NCBI GenBank assembly: GCA_017618055.1
Contig: JAFZVB010000005.1
Span: 1 to 64,000 of the forward strand
Length of the DNA stretch: 64,000 nt
Origin: Clostridia bacterium
Lineage (GTDB): Bacteria; Bacillota; Clostridia; Christensenellales; CAG-917
Direction: 5' to 3'
Each line of letters begins with the position of its first letter. The stretch's first letter is position 1. The translations under genes and the position numbers were made by a program. Positions 45,779 to 52,347 of this stretch are shown piece after piece. Under the pieces are notes generated by a model that saw only the letters and a program-made list of their open reading frames with translations, was not told the origin of the DNA and did no database searches.

Positions 45779-46513
45779 TTACCACTCCACGTCTTCAACT
45801 TGTTGTAACTCTTCTGCAATTTGATTTTGAGCAACAACATTGTTATCAGCAACTGCAGTTCCACCTTGTCCATTAGACCTTGTGGAATTAGACTTAACTT
45901 TTGAAGAAGTTACAGCAATAATCTTAATGACCTTACGAAGTGCTTCTGCTGTATAGACCTTCAATACTGTCTCTGGCGTTCCTGTGAACTTGGTCAATAC
46001 ATCCATTGCTTCTGATGTATCAATACCGATTGCTAATGCATACTTAAGTGCGCACTTGAACCAACCTTTCTTCTTCAATGACTCAAGACGCAATTCCCAA
46101 TCTGGGCTTGTTGGCATGCCATCTGTCATAAGGATAATGATTGGAGCAATACCACCTAAATCAGGCATCTTGCCACCACTTGATTGCTTGCTGAGGAACT
46201 TTGCTAACTTGGAATATGCTTCAGAAAGATTTGTACCACCATCAGCATATAAATCTGTCCATTTAAAGTCCTCAACTGTCTTTGGCTCAGAATAAATCCA
46301 TTCTGCATCATTACTAAACTTAAGTGCAGAAATCTTAATAAGTGCATCAGATGTATCATCTTGTATATCTGGCATAATGCTCATAACGTCTCTAATTGCA
46401 TTATTTACAGCACCTAACTTTTCTCCATCCATGGAACCTGAGTTATCAATAACGAATAGCAAATTTAATTCTTGGCGAGCTATTCCTTCGCCGATCATTC
46501 TATCATTGTTCAT
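45779..46513 (-). CDS. vWA-domain protein 1 (TerY-like)
   Basis: A 244-aa vWA protein with intact MIDAS: DNSGS (23-27), Thr in GGTNLSEAY and Asp in LMTDGMPTSP. The C-terminal region is Ser/Asn/Gln-rich and ends ELQQVEDVEW. AGGAG lies 6 nt before the ATG. The start overlaps the kinase stop by 11 nt, and its stop lies 1 nt before the second vWA start codon. Domain, size and neighbours match TerY, without the TerB/C/D/Z proteins of classical tellurite-resistance clusters. Confidence 0.88.
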   Translation of the reverse strand: MNNDRMIGEGIARQELNLLFVIDNSGSMDGEKLGAVNNAIRDVMSIMPDIQDDTSDALIKISALKFSNDAEWIYSEPKTVEDFKWTDLYADGGTNLSEAYSKLAKFLSKQSSGGKMPDLGGIAPIIILMTDGMPTSPDWELRLESLKKKGWFKCALKYALAIGIDTSEAMDVLTKFTGTPETVLKVYTAEALRKVIKIIAVTSSKVKSNSTRSNGQGGTAVADNNVVAQNQIAEELQQVEDVEW

Positions 46514-47798
46514 AAATTACTCCTATTGTCTCATCACTAAATTTAACCTTTAGATCTTTGACTATTGGTATTACACCATTTGCTTGAATTGTTTTTTCTA
46601 CGCCTTTGGAATCCTTAACTAAAATATCATGATTTAAGCTAACTTTAATTCCCCAGAGCGAAGGATTGTTCTTGTTTGCTATCACTACACCTACTTCTGT
46701 CAAATAATCCGAAGAATATTTGTCGATATGGTGTTTATATATCTTCTTGCCTAATTCTAGGACGATATATGACTTTCCTATTACTAGAACGGATAATTTC
46801 TTTGAATTAGCTCCACAATATGGACAAACTAGATTTGGCTTGTTCTCTGCTAATCCCTTAATATATTCAACGCCACACTTTGGACAGGATATTAACTCGT
46901 CTCTGTATCTGCATAGCTGTTTAATCCATTCTATCTCTGTTGTTCTTCCATTCTCTCTATCTTGAAGACCATCTACAAATGTACGATGGAATGCTTCCTT
47001 GATATAGGTTGGTAATGTTGGCCAGCGTTTCAATACACTTGCGTGATATCCTCTAACAGGTCTGTTTGACTTATCTGTTTTGTGGTAAACAAAAAGTGGC
47101 TTTGTTCCATATAGTTCGAGCTCAGCCTTTTCATCTATGATGTTGTAGTTCTTAAGTCTCTCACCTTCAAATGGATTACCTAAACATAAAGTCATAAATA
47201 GTATTACTGCTAATGAGAATCTATCTGAATGTGTATCTGGTAATGCATCGCCTCTTACAATTTCTGGAGCCATATACTTGATCTTACCAAGTACACCGAG
47301 ATTCTTCTGATTTGCAGTAACATTATCGTTATCACAGATAAGTAACTCCCCGGTATCTCCATCAAAGAAGAAGCTGCCATCATTTAAGTCTTGATATGAA
47401 TATCCCATTTCATGCAACTTCTTGAATGAAGTACAAAGTTCTATACACCACTTAATCATAGTTTTTCTATCCTTGAATCCATCCTTTCCATTAAGGTAGG
47501 AAACAAATGAACTATAATTGTTTGGACGTAAATCCATAAGATATCCAAAATTACCATCTTCTAATTCTACTAACTTCTTAGGCCATAAGAAGTTGTCTGA
47601 TGGGCTACCCTTTTCAATGTTGCTTCTGAGATTATTCTTGAAATCATCATATTGTATGTCCTTATATATCTTAAGAGCATATTTATTATGATCATAATCT
47701 ACAAGATAAACCTCGCCTTGTCCGCCATCGCCAAGTAAGTCTAATACTTTCATAGTACTTCCATTGGACTTAATAATTTCATTTTTACTGAATTTCAT
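46503..47798 (-). CDS. Atypical Ser/Thr protein kinase with zinc ribbon (TerY-P triad type)
   Basis: 431 aa from the ATG at 47798 (GAGG 5 nt upstream; a GTG two codons earlier lacks a ribosome site). The kinase domain covers about 1-285: Gly loop GDGGQGEV (23-30), Lys43, catalytic-loop YQDLND (Asp137), DFG replaced by DND (156-158) and MAPE. The Lys and Asn usual after the catalytic Asp are changed, so activity is likely but unusual. The form CDNDN in place of DFG is, from memory, usual in kinases of this triad. A zinc ribbon follows (Cys305, Cys308, Cys325, Cys328), then a beta-rich C-terminal domain resembling FHA-like or small beta-barrel modules. First gene of its unit, with two copies of a shared repeat upstream. 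Confidence 0.88.
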   Translation of the reverse strand: MKFSKNEIIKSNGSTMKVLDLLGDGGQGEVYLVDYDHNKYALKIYKDIQYDDFKNNLRSNIEKGSPSDNFLWPKKLVELEDGNFGYLMDLRPNNYSSFVSYLNGKDGFKDRKTMIKWCIELCTSFKKLHEMGYSYQDLNDGSFFFDGDTGELLICDNDNVTANQKNLGVLGKIKYMAPEIVRGDALPDTHSDRFSLAVILFMTLCLGNPFEGERLKNYNIIDEKAELELYGTKPLFVYHKTDKSNRPVRGYHASVLKRWPTLPTYIKEAFHRTFVDGLQDRENGRTTEIEWIKQLCRYRDELISCPKCGVEYIKGLAENKPNLVCPYCGANSKKLSVLVIGKSYIVLELGKKIYKHHIDKYSSDYLTEVGVVIANKNNPSLWGIKVSLNHDILVKDSKGVEKTIQANGVIPIVKDLKVKFSDETIGVIYEQ

Positions 47799-47862
47799 TT
47801 TCACCTCATAAAAGATTTGTTTTGATGTTGCTTGTTAACCATACTAGATTTGATTAACGTTT

Positions 47863-48063
47863 GCCTATTTGTTGGTTGGCTACCTCCCTCATCACCTATA
47901 TCATAAGCCTTATTGTTACATTATTCGTGTATGGTTATTAACTTTTTACAATAATTTTTTTGATTTAATGATATGCCGATTTGCTGGTTGGTTACCCACT
48001 CATCACCTATATCATAAACCAAATTGTTACACTATTCGTGTATGGTTGTTAACTTTTTACAAT
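47863..48063. repeat. Two direct ~90-bp repeats upstream of the kinase gene
   Basis: Copy 1 is 47863-47952 and copy 2 is 47975-48063, offset by 112 bp with about 85% identity by eye and one 1-nt indel. Both read on the minus strand towards the kinase gene and contain the box ATACACGAATRRTGTAACAA, spanning 47913-47933 and 48024-48044. Copy 2 overlaps the last codons of the fourth proteasome-like gene by 15 bp. A third, degenerate copy stands before the 91-aa gene. Likely tandem operators or promoter elements. Confidence 0.8.
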
Positions 48064-48603
48064 TTTTCTATTGCCAGTCTTAGCATTATAAATGCTAATA
48101 GGGAAAAACTTCCTTCCAGTCTCTCTCTCAAGACCCCTGAAAATGTTTCTGAATCTAGTAATTGGATCCTCTTGTCCCATAGTTACTTTCTTTAAGGCAA
48201 AATATGGTTCCCCATTATGAGACCAAGAACTATCAACATGGGTAACTTCTCCATTTGAGCCTATCTCATAGATTTCGTTGTCATAACAAACAACAGCATA
48301 GAAATTGGCTTCTTGATTGTTAACCAATTGCCCATATTCAGAAGACTTATCCATAATATATGGAACAAGGAAATTCAATACTGTGTCATAATTCATATGC
48401 TTTGAAGTGACTTCTGGATCATACTTCATAAACTGAGTAATCATCGTTTGACTGCTGAAACAAATCAAAGACTTAGTTCCTTTGTCCCCGATACATATTG
48501 GAAGATTCTCCTCCAATAAAGCTTCTCCCTCTGTCATAGATAGTTCACTACCAGAAGATATTGCTAAATAAACTGTGTCTTTACCTTTTAATGCTATATA
48601 CAT
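48049..48603 (-). CDS. Proteasome-beta-like protein 4 (predicted inactive)
   Basis: A 184-aa protein with the N-terminal nucleophile hydrolase layout: MYIALKGKDTVYLAISSGSEL forms the first two strands, followed by ENLPICIGDKGTKSLICFSS and a C-terminal strand FFPISIYNAK. The residue after Met is Tyr, not Thr, and Asp17 is replaced by Ser in the AISSGS segment, so it should be a non-catalytic subunit. It shares length and overall plan with the three genes upstream. GGAGG lies 8 nt before the ATG, 3 nt after the previous stop. Its end overlaps the repeat that precedes the kinase gene. Confidence 0.6.
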   Translation of the reverse strand: MYIALKGKDTVYLAISSGSELSMTEGEALLEENLPICIGDKGTKSLICFSSQTMITQFMKYDPEVTSKHMNYDTVLNFLVPYIMDKSSEYGQLVNNQEANFYAVVCYDNEIYEIGSNGEVTHVDSSWSHNGEPYFALKKVTMGQEDPITRFRNIFRGLERETGRKFFPISIYNAKTGNRKIVKS

Positions 48604-48606
48604 AGG

Positions 48607-49191
48607 CTAATCCTCCACTATATTGAAATGTAAATCCTTTGTGTTCACTGTTATAAATGGCGCTTGAATATCATCAGTATTGCCACATGCATTCCTAAAA
48701 CAATCTACAAGCTGTTCTTCAATGTCCTTATGTCTATCTATCTCATGCAAATAAACCCTACTGAAGACCTTGAACTTGCCCATTGCAAAATACTGAAGTG
48801 ATAATTCTACTTCATAATCACCATATATCTTAAACGCCTTGTCCTTGTATGCTATGATTATGTTGCCAGCAAAACCCATTAGACCATCGTCACTTGAAGT
48901 CTCAACATCTGCATCATGGAATAAATCATGAATCTCTGGAATCAACACGCCAGTAACATAACTCATTGTTAAGTCTTTGTTTCTGTCTAACTTGAAAATA
49001 CGAGAGTGTGAGAACAAGACTTGTCTTGCTGTACGATCACCAATAAATCCGATTACTATACCATTCTTGAGTATCTTGAATGGATAGTTCTCTACTGTAC
49101 GTTCTACTCTACGTATTCCATTAACATACGATGCAGTACTTGATGCTAAACTAACCTTGCCATCACTAATATAACCTATTATTGTATTCAT
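48607..49191 (-). CDS. Proteasome-beta-like protein 3 (catalysis doubtful)
   Basis: A 194-aa paralogue beginning MNTIIGYISDGKVSLASSTA, the beta-subunit pattern of two strands joined by a tight Asp-Gly turn. It has a Lys in YPFKILKNGIVIGFIGD, like the catalytic Lys33 segment, but Thr stands at position 3 rather than 2, and the Asp17 position is Ser. Without unusual processing it would be inactive. The C-terminus ends with the shared strand FITVNTKDLHF. AAGGAG lies 8 nt before the ATG. It is 12 nt downstream of paralogue 2. Confidence 0.65.
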   Translation of the reverse strand: MNTIIGYISDGKVSLASSTASYVNGIRRVERTVENYPFKILKNGIVIGFIGDRTARQVLFSHSRIFKLDRNKDLTMSYVTGVLIPEIHDLFHDADVETSSDDGLMGFAGNIIIAYKDKAFKIYGDYEVELSLQYFAMGKFKVFSRVYLHEIDRHKDIEEQLVDCFRNACGNTDDIQAPFITVNTKDLHFNIVED

Positions 49192-49203
49192 ATAGTTATC
49201 TCC

Positions 49204-49767
49204 TTATATAATAAGATCCGGTGCACTTGCTTTGGTATCTATTGTTGCTACTGGATAAGTCATATCGTTGTAATATGATGCATAACCCTCAAATGTATCA
49301 ACGATCCTATCCTTTCCAGATAAATGCTTATTCTGAAGTAAGATTCCTGTGATGAATTCGTCTCTCAAATCTAGAACTGCGAAATTCTCGGCATCCTCAA
49401 CATAGAAATCCCTATCTATCTTCCATATATTCTTGTCGTCTGCAATAATGATTCCCTCCATCCATAAATCACGCTCAAGTACACCCTCGTTAGATAGCTT
49501 ATCCTTAACATAAGGAACAACTGTCTTAACAAGATAATTGTGTGTAATCTTATGACCATTCATCATATGGAAGAATGCCTCATCTGTTAATAACACATCC
49601 GTAGATCTACAAGTTACTGGTGCTACTACTAATACGTGACTATCCTCACACATCATAAGAGGTAGATTCTCTATATTCATTAAATACTCACGTTGATTTG
49701 TTGCTTCCAAAACCCAGTCACTCAAACCAATTGTTACTCTATCTTTGTCCTTAAACGCTACTACCAT
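49204..49767 (-). CDS. Proteasome-beta-like protein 2 (predicted inactive)
   Basis: A 187-aa paralogue beginning MVVAFKDKDRVTIGLSDWV. Position 2 is Val, so no N-terminal Thr nucleophile forms; an Asp is present near the Asp17 position (GLSDWV). The segment LPLMMCEDSHVLVVAPVT takes the place of the Lys33 strand but lacks the Lys. The C-terminal strand YPVATIDTKASAP aligns with the other three. AAGGAGG lies 10 nt upstream of the ATG, 2 nt after the paralogue 1 stop. Likely a structural subunit in a mixed ring (inference). Confidence 0.62.
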   Translation of the reverse strand: MVVAFKDKDRVTIGLSDWVLEATNQREYLMNIENLPLMMCEDSHVLVVAPVTCRSTDVLLTDEAFFHMMNGHKITHNYLVKTVVPYVKDKLSNEGVLERDLWMEGIIIADDKNIWKIDRDFYVEDAENFAVLDLRDEFITGILLQNKHLSGKDRIVDTFEGYASYYNDMTYPVATIDTKASAPDLII

Positions 49768-49769
49768 AC

Positions 49770-50327
49770 TTATCTTACCTCCTTGAAAGCCTTGTCTATG
49801 GTGTTAATAACTACATATGGTCCACCAACACCAGAACAATTCTTGCTTGCAAACTTGCAAGCATTAATGATCCTATTCTCAGGATCGCCATCTTGCTTAG
49901 CCATGCTAGAATAAGCCATATTCTTACCACACCCAATTGCGGCATACTCATTAACGCTATATACATTCCAATCTTGTGTCATCATATATAACTTGTCATC
50001 CTTAGCTAATAAAACCGAAACTGAAGAATCCCCCTTATTCAGTAAATCATGACTCTTCTGAAGTTCCTTAAGACGTGGGACAAACTCTCTAGCAATACTT
50101 GCTCTTGTAAAGCTTTCCTCTGCAAAACTGAAAATATCTTTGTCAGCCAAAACGAATGATTTAACACTAGCAAGTCCCGACATTGCGAATATCACTCCGT
50201 TTGGCATAAGATTAATCTTGCCATACTCATTTGGTTGATATGAGTCTGTGTATGTTCTTGTAGATACACATGTGTCTGCACATATAGTAACCATTCCATC
50301 ATGTTTGATTCCTAAAACTACTGTCAT
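49770..50327 (-). CDS. Proteasome-beta/HslV-like peptidase, predicted catalytic subunit
   Basis: 185 aa from the ATG at 50327, chosen because GGAGG (50336-50340) lies 8 nt upstream and because the protein then starts Met-Thr; an upstream in-frame ATG would lie inside the AAA gene. After Met removal the numbering gives Thr1, Asp17 (in ICADTCVS) and Lys36 (GKINLMPNGVIFAMSG), matching proteasome Thr1, Asp17 and Lys33 with a short loop insertion. GCGKNMAYSS fits the Gly128-Ser129 turn. The Asp166/Ser169 region reads KNCSGVGG, so Asp166 may be Asn. There is no propeptide, as in HslV. It follows the AAA ATPase by 19 nt. Classical Clostridia lack 20S proteasomes; the fit is neither ordinary HslV (whose partner is HslU) nor Anbu. 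Confidence 0.82.
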   Translation of the reverse strand: MTVVLGIKHDGMVTICADTCVSTRTYTDSYQPNEYGKINLMPNGVIFAMSGLASVKSFVLADKDIFSFAEESFTRASIAREFVPRLKELQKSHDLLNKGDSSVSVLLAKDDKLYMMTQDWNVYSVNEYAAIGCGKNMAYSSMAKQDGDPENRIINACKFASKNCSGVGGPYVVINTIDKAFKEVR

Positions 50328-50346
50328 ATAGTAATCCTCCGAAATA

Positions 50347-51489
50347 TTATGCTGCGTTACTCTTAATGCCATTGGCATTAATGTATTGCAACATGTTATC
50401 TAAGTCATCCTTCTGAACTGAAGAATGTGTTGCTTGGGTTGCTAACTCTAGATCTTGGATAGTAAGTTTTGTAGGTTTACCACTTTCAATCTCACGTTCG
50501 ATTGCATAAACCTTAGCGAGCTCACATAACTCAAATACATCCGCGCCATTATATCCTTCTGTTCTCTTGACGATTTCATCAATCATTATGCCAGACTCTT
50601 GTGGAACTTCTGCCAATGCTTGTTCAATAATCTGTCGTCTATCAGACTCATTAGGCAAGTTAACGTAAATCTTGCTTCCAAACCTTCCACTTCTCAAGAA
50701 AGCTGAATCAATATCCCATGGTCGGTTGGTTGCTGCTATAACTACAATATTGCTTTCCTTATGTTCCTCTAATCCCTGCATTTGTTGAAGCAACTCTGGG
50801 ACAATACGATTCATTGCATTGTCTATAGTTCCGGATCTCTTGGCACCTAAAGCCTCAAACTCATCAAAGAAGATGATTGCCCTTTGGTTCCTTCTAGCTT
50901 CAGCAAAATACTGCTTAACATTACTCTCGGATTCACCCAACCACTTGGATAAAAGAGAGGAACAACTAATTGGTATAAACTTAGCATTGCAATCCCTTGC
51001 TATGGCTCTTGCAATCATTGTCTTACCTGTTCCAGGTAAACCATACAATAATATGCCACCACCAAATGCTTTCTTGAACTTTCTGTACTTACCAGGATAT
51101 CTGATAGGATAGACAATCTTACGTTTGATTTCTAACTTGACATCATCTAATCCTGCTACCTTGTCTATCTCATGTGTTGCCTTTGTTGGTTTGCATGGCT
51201 TAATATTGACACTGACACCCATAATGTCATCCTCAATATGATTCATGTAGTCGTTATCTAAAACACTGGATACAGAACAACTCTTCTCAAGTAGTTGCTT
51301 TGCTTTGTTCACATACACTGCTTCCATCTGACTATCTGACTTGGAACCGATACGTATCAACATGTCTGCTGCACATATCATAGATCGTCTTCCTTCATCG
51401 ATTCTGTCATTGTTAAAGCAATACACTGCATGGCGGTAGAACTTAAGATAGTTCTCTTGTTGTACACTAATGTTACTTTCTTGTGGCAT
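50347..51489 (-). CDS. Vps4/katanin-like AAA ATPase with N-terminal MIT-like domain
   Basis: 380 aa. Residues 8-70 form a helical hairpin like MIT/TPR modules (QENYLKFYRHAVYCFNNDRI). The classical AAA domain begins near 105: Walker A GLPGTGKT (150-157), pore loop 1 SKWLGESESN (181-190), Walker B IIFFDEFEAL (205-214), sensor ATNRPWDID (253-261) and arginine-finger region FLRSGRFG. The C-terminal helical lid follows (about 285-360). Pore loop 1 is the substrate-threading type of Vps4, katanin and Cdc48. The C-terminus ends GIKSNAA, with no HbYX proteasome-docking tail. Translocating unfoldase for the adjacent proteasome-like proteins is the natural reading. AAGGAGG precedes the ATG. Confidence 0.9.
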   Translation of the reverse strand: MPQESNISVQQENYLKFYRHAVYCFNNDRIDEGRRSMICAADMLIRIGSKSDSQMEAVYVNKAKQLLEKSCSVSSVLDNDYMNHIEDDIMGVSVNIKPCKPTKATHEIDKVAGLDDVKLEIKRKIVYPIRYPGKYRKFKKAFGGGILLYGLPGTGKTMIARAIARDCNAKFIPISCSSLLSKWLGESESNVKQYFAEARRNQRAIIFFDEFEALGAKRSGTIDNAMNRIVPELLQQMQGLEEHKESNIVVIAATNRPWDIDSAFLRSGRFGSKIYVNLPNESDRRQIIEQALAEVPQESGIMIDEIVKRTEGYNGADVFELCELAKVYAIEREIESGKPTKLTIQDLELATQATHSSVQKDDLDNMLQYINANGIKSNAA

Positions 51490-51526
51490 ATAGCCTCCTT
51501 CTAAATAAAATATCGTTAATAAGTGA

Positions 51527-51802
51527 TTAGCGTGATCTTCTGAATCGCTTGTTCATAAAGATCATATTGTTCTCTCTCTCGCACTTAGGAATAAACACCT
51601 TGAGTTTCTCTGCTGTCTTCCTTAGTACTGGATCATTCAAACCACGTTCAAGTGCTTCGTCTATAGATAAGCCAAGGCTAAATCTATTCTCCACACACTC
51701 TCTGTGGTGTTGTTTAAACAAATAATAATCTTCTCCGTTTGATCTAATGAAAAATACATCTTGTCCTTTGATGTTAGGTTTACAATACACTTTGTCTCTC
51801 AT
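51527..51802 (-). CDS. 91-aa protein, first gene of the proteasome-like operon
   Basis: A small soluble protein with two halves: a beta-rich N-terminus (KGQDVFFIRSNGEDYYLFKQ) and an alpha-helical Glu/Leu-rich middle (LSIDEALERGLNDPVLRKTAEKL), ending in the very basic MNKRFRRSR. Two Cys-containing segments (HHRECVENR and PKCEREN) do not form a recognised metal site. I do not recognise a family. GGAGG lies 9 nt before the ATG, and the AAA gene starts 37 nt downstream. It could be an adaptor or substrate for the ATPase. The box shared with the kinase promoter lies about 87 nt upstream of its start codon. Confidence 0.7.
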   Translation of the reverse strand: MRDKVYCKPNIKGQDVFFIRSNGEDYYLFKQHHRECVENRFSLGLSIDEALERGLNDPVLRKTAEKLKVFIPKCERENNMIFMNKRFRRSR

Positions 51803-51888
51803 ACGCGTTATCCTCCGTTATTCCTAAAGTCTTGAATGATTGAAATACTGCTAGTTGGGCAATACTCCCCACAAATATTTACGTGGAT

Positions 51889-51909
51889 TTGTTACACCAT
51901 TTATGTATG
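51889..51909 (-). promoter_or_regulatory. Third copy of the shared upstream box
   Basis: On the minus strand the box reads ATACATAAATGGTGTAACAA, equal to the consensus of the two kinase-promoter copies at all but a few positions. Weaker similarity continues downstream (a CCAACTAGC-type block like CCAACCAGC). It is in the same orientation and at a similar distance from the start codon (about 87 nt here, about 115 nt for the nearer kinase copy). Confidence 0.6.
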
Positions 51910-52010
51910 AATATAAAAATCCCAAGCATTATTAAATTTGTGTGCGACAAAAAATGCACAAATAATGTTTGTTTCATACATACGATTAATAATTACGATT
52001 GTTTGTTGAA

Positions 52011-52093
52011 AAATTGTTTTAAATTGTTTTAAATTGTTTCTAAGTATCCTTGCAGTAACGACTCCCTTTACCTGCATTACTGTTCCTCAAGGA
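52011..52093. other. Triplicated 10-mer and long imperfect hairpin in the 545-bp gap
   Basis: The gap 51803-52347 has no convincing gene. It holds three tandem copies of AAATTGTTTT/C (52011-52040). Next comes an inverted repeat: TCCTTG-CAGTAA (52047-52058) pairs with TTACTG (52077-52082) and, after a 5-nt bulge, CAAGGA (52088-52093). The hairpin is GC-richer than its surroundings. It could be part of a small RNA or an operator; no known riboswitch or RNA family is recognised. Confidence 0.35.
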
Positions 52094-52261
52094 CGGGCTA
52101 AATTGGTTGCTAAAATTAAAATAAAAATTTATGTTGTTTTGTTAAATATCATATTAAAAAAGGTACCCCCATTAATACGTTCAATTATGCTACTATTGTT
52201 TACTATATATTTATAATTTTTATAATTGGATTTAGTCGCAATCCAATACAAGAAACTTAAA

Positions 52262-52310
52262 AATAATAAACCCTTATACAAAGTATAAGGGAATTATGTA
52301 GTTTATTATT
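52262..52310 (-). terminator. Terminator of the RNA-polymerase-like gene
   Basis: Perfect stem CCCTTATAC (52271-52279) with GTATAAGGG (52283-52291), extended by AATAATAAAC/GTTTATTATT arms. On the minus strand the stem is followed by TTTATTATTTTT. It lies 57 nt past the stop. Confidence 0.8.
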
Positions 52311-52347
52311 TTTTTGAATAATTTATTGAATATTTCTTAAAAATTCT

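Noticed and set aside
45043..45873. Longer vWA protein starting at 45873
   Set aside because: The extra N-terminus is the preceding vWA gene read in another frame; the GGAG-supported ATG at 45777 gives a product matching its paralogue.
48049..50327. Ordinary HslUV
   Set aside because: The partner ATPase is a classical AAA of Vps4 type rather than HslU, and three of four subunits lack the catalytic residues.
52034..52216. 60-codon plus-strand frame in the 545-bp gap
   Set aside because: No ribosome site, overlaps the repeat and hairpin, and the product is a low-complexity hydrophobic string.
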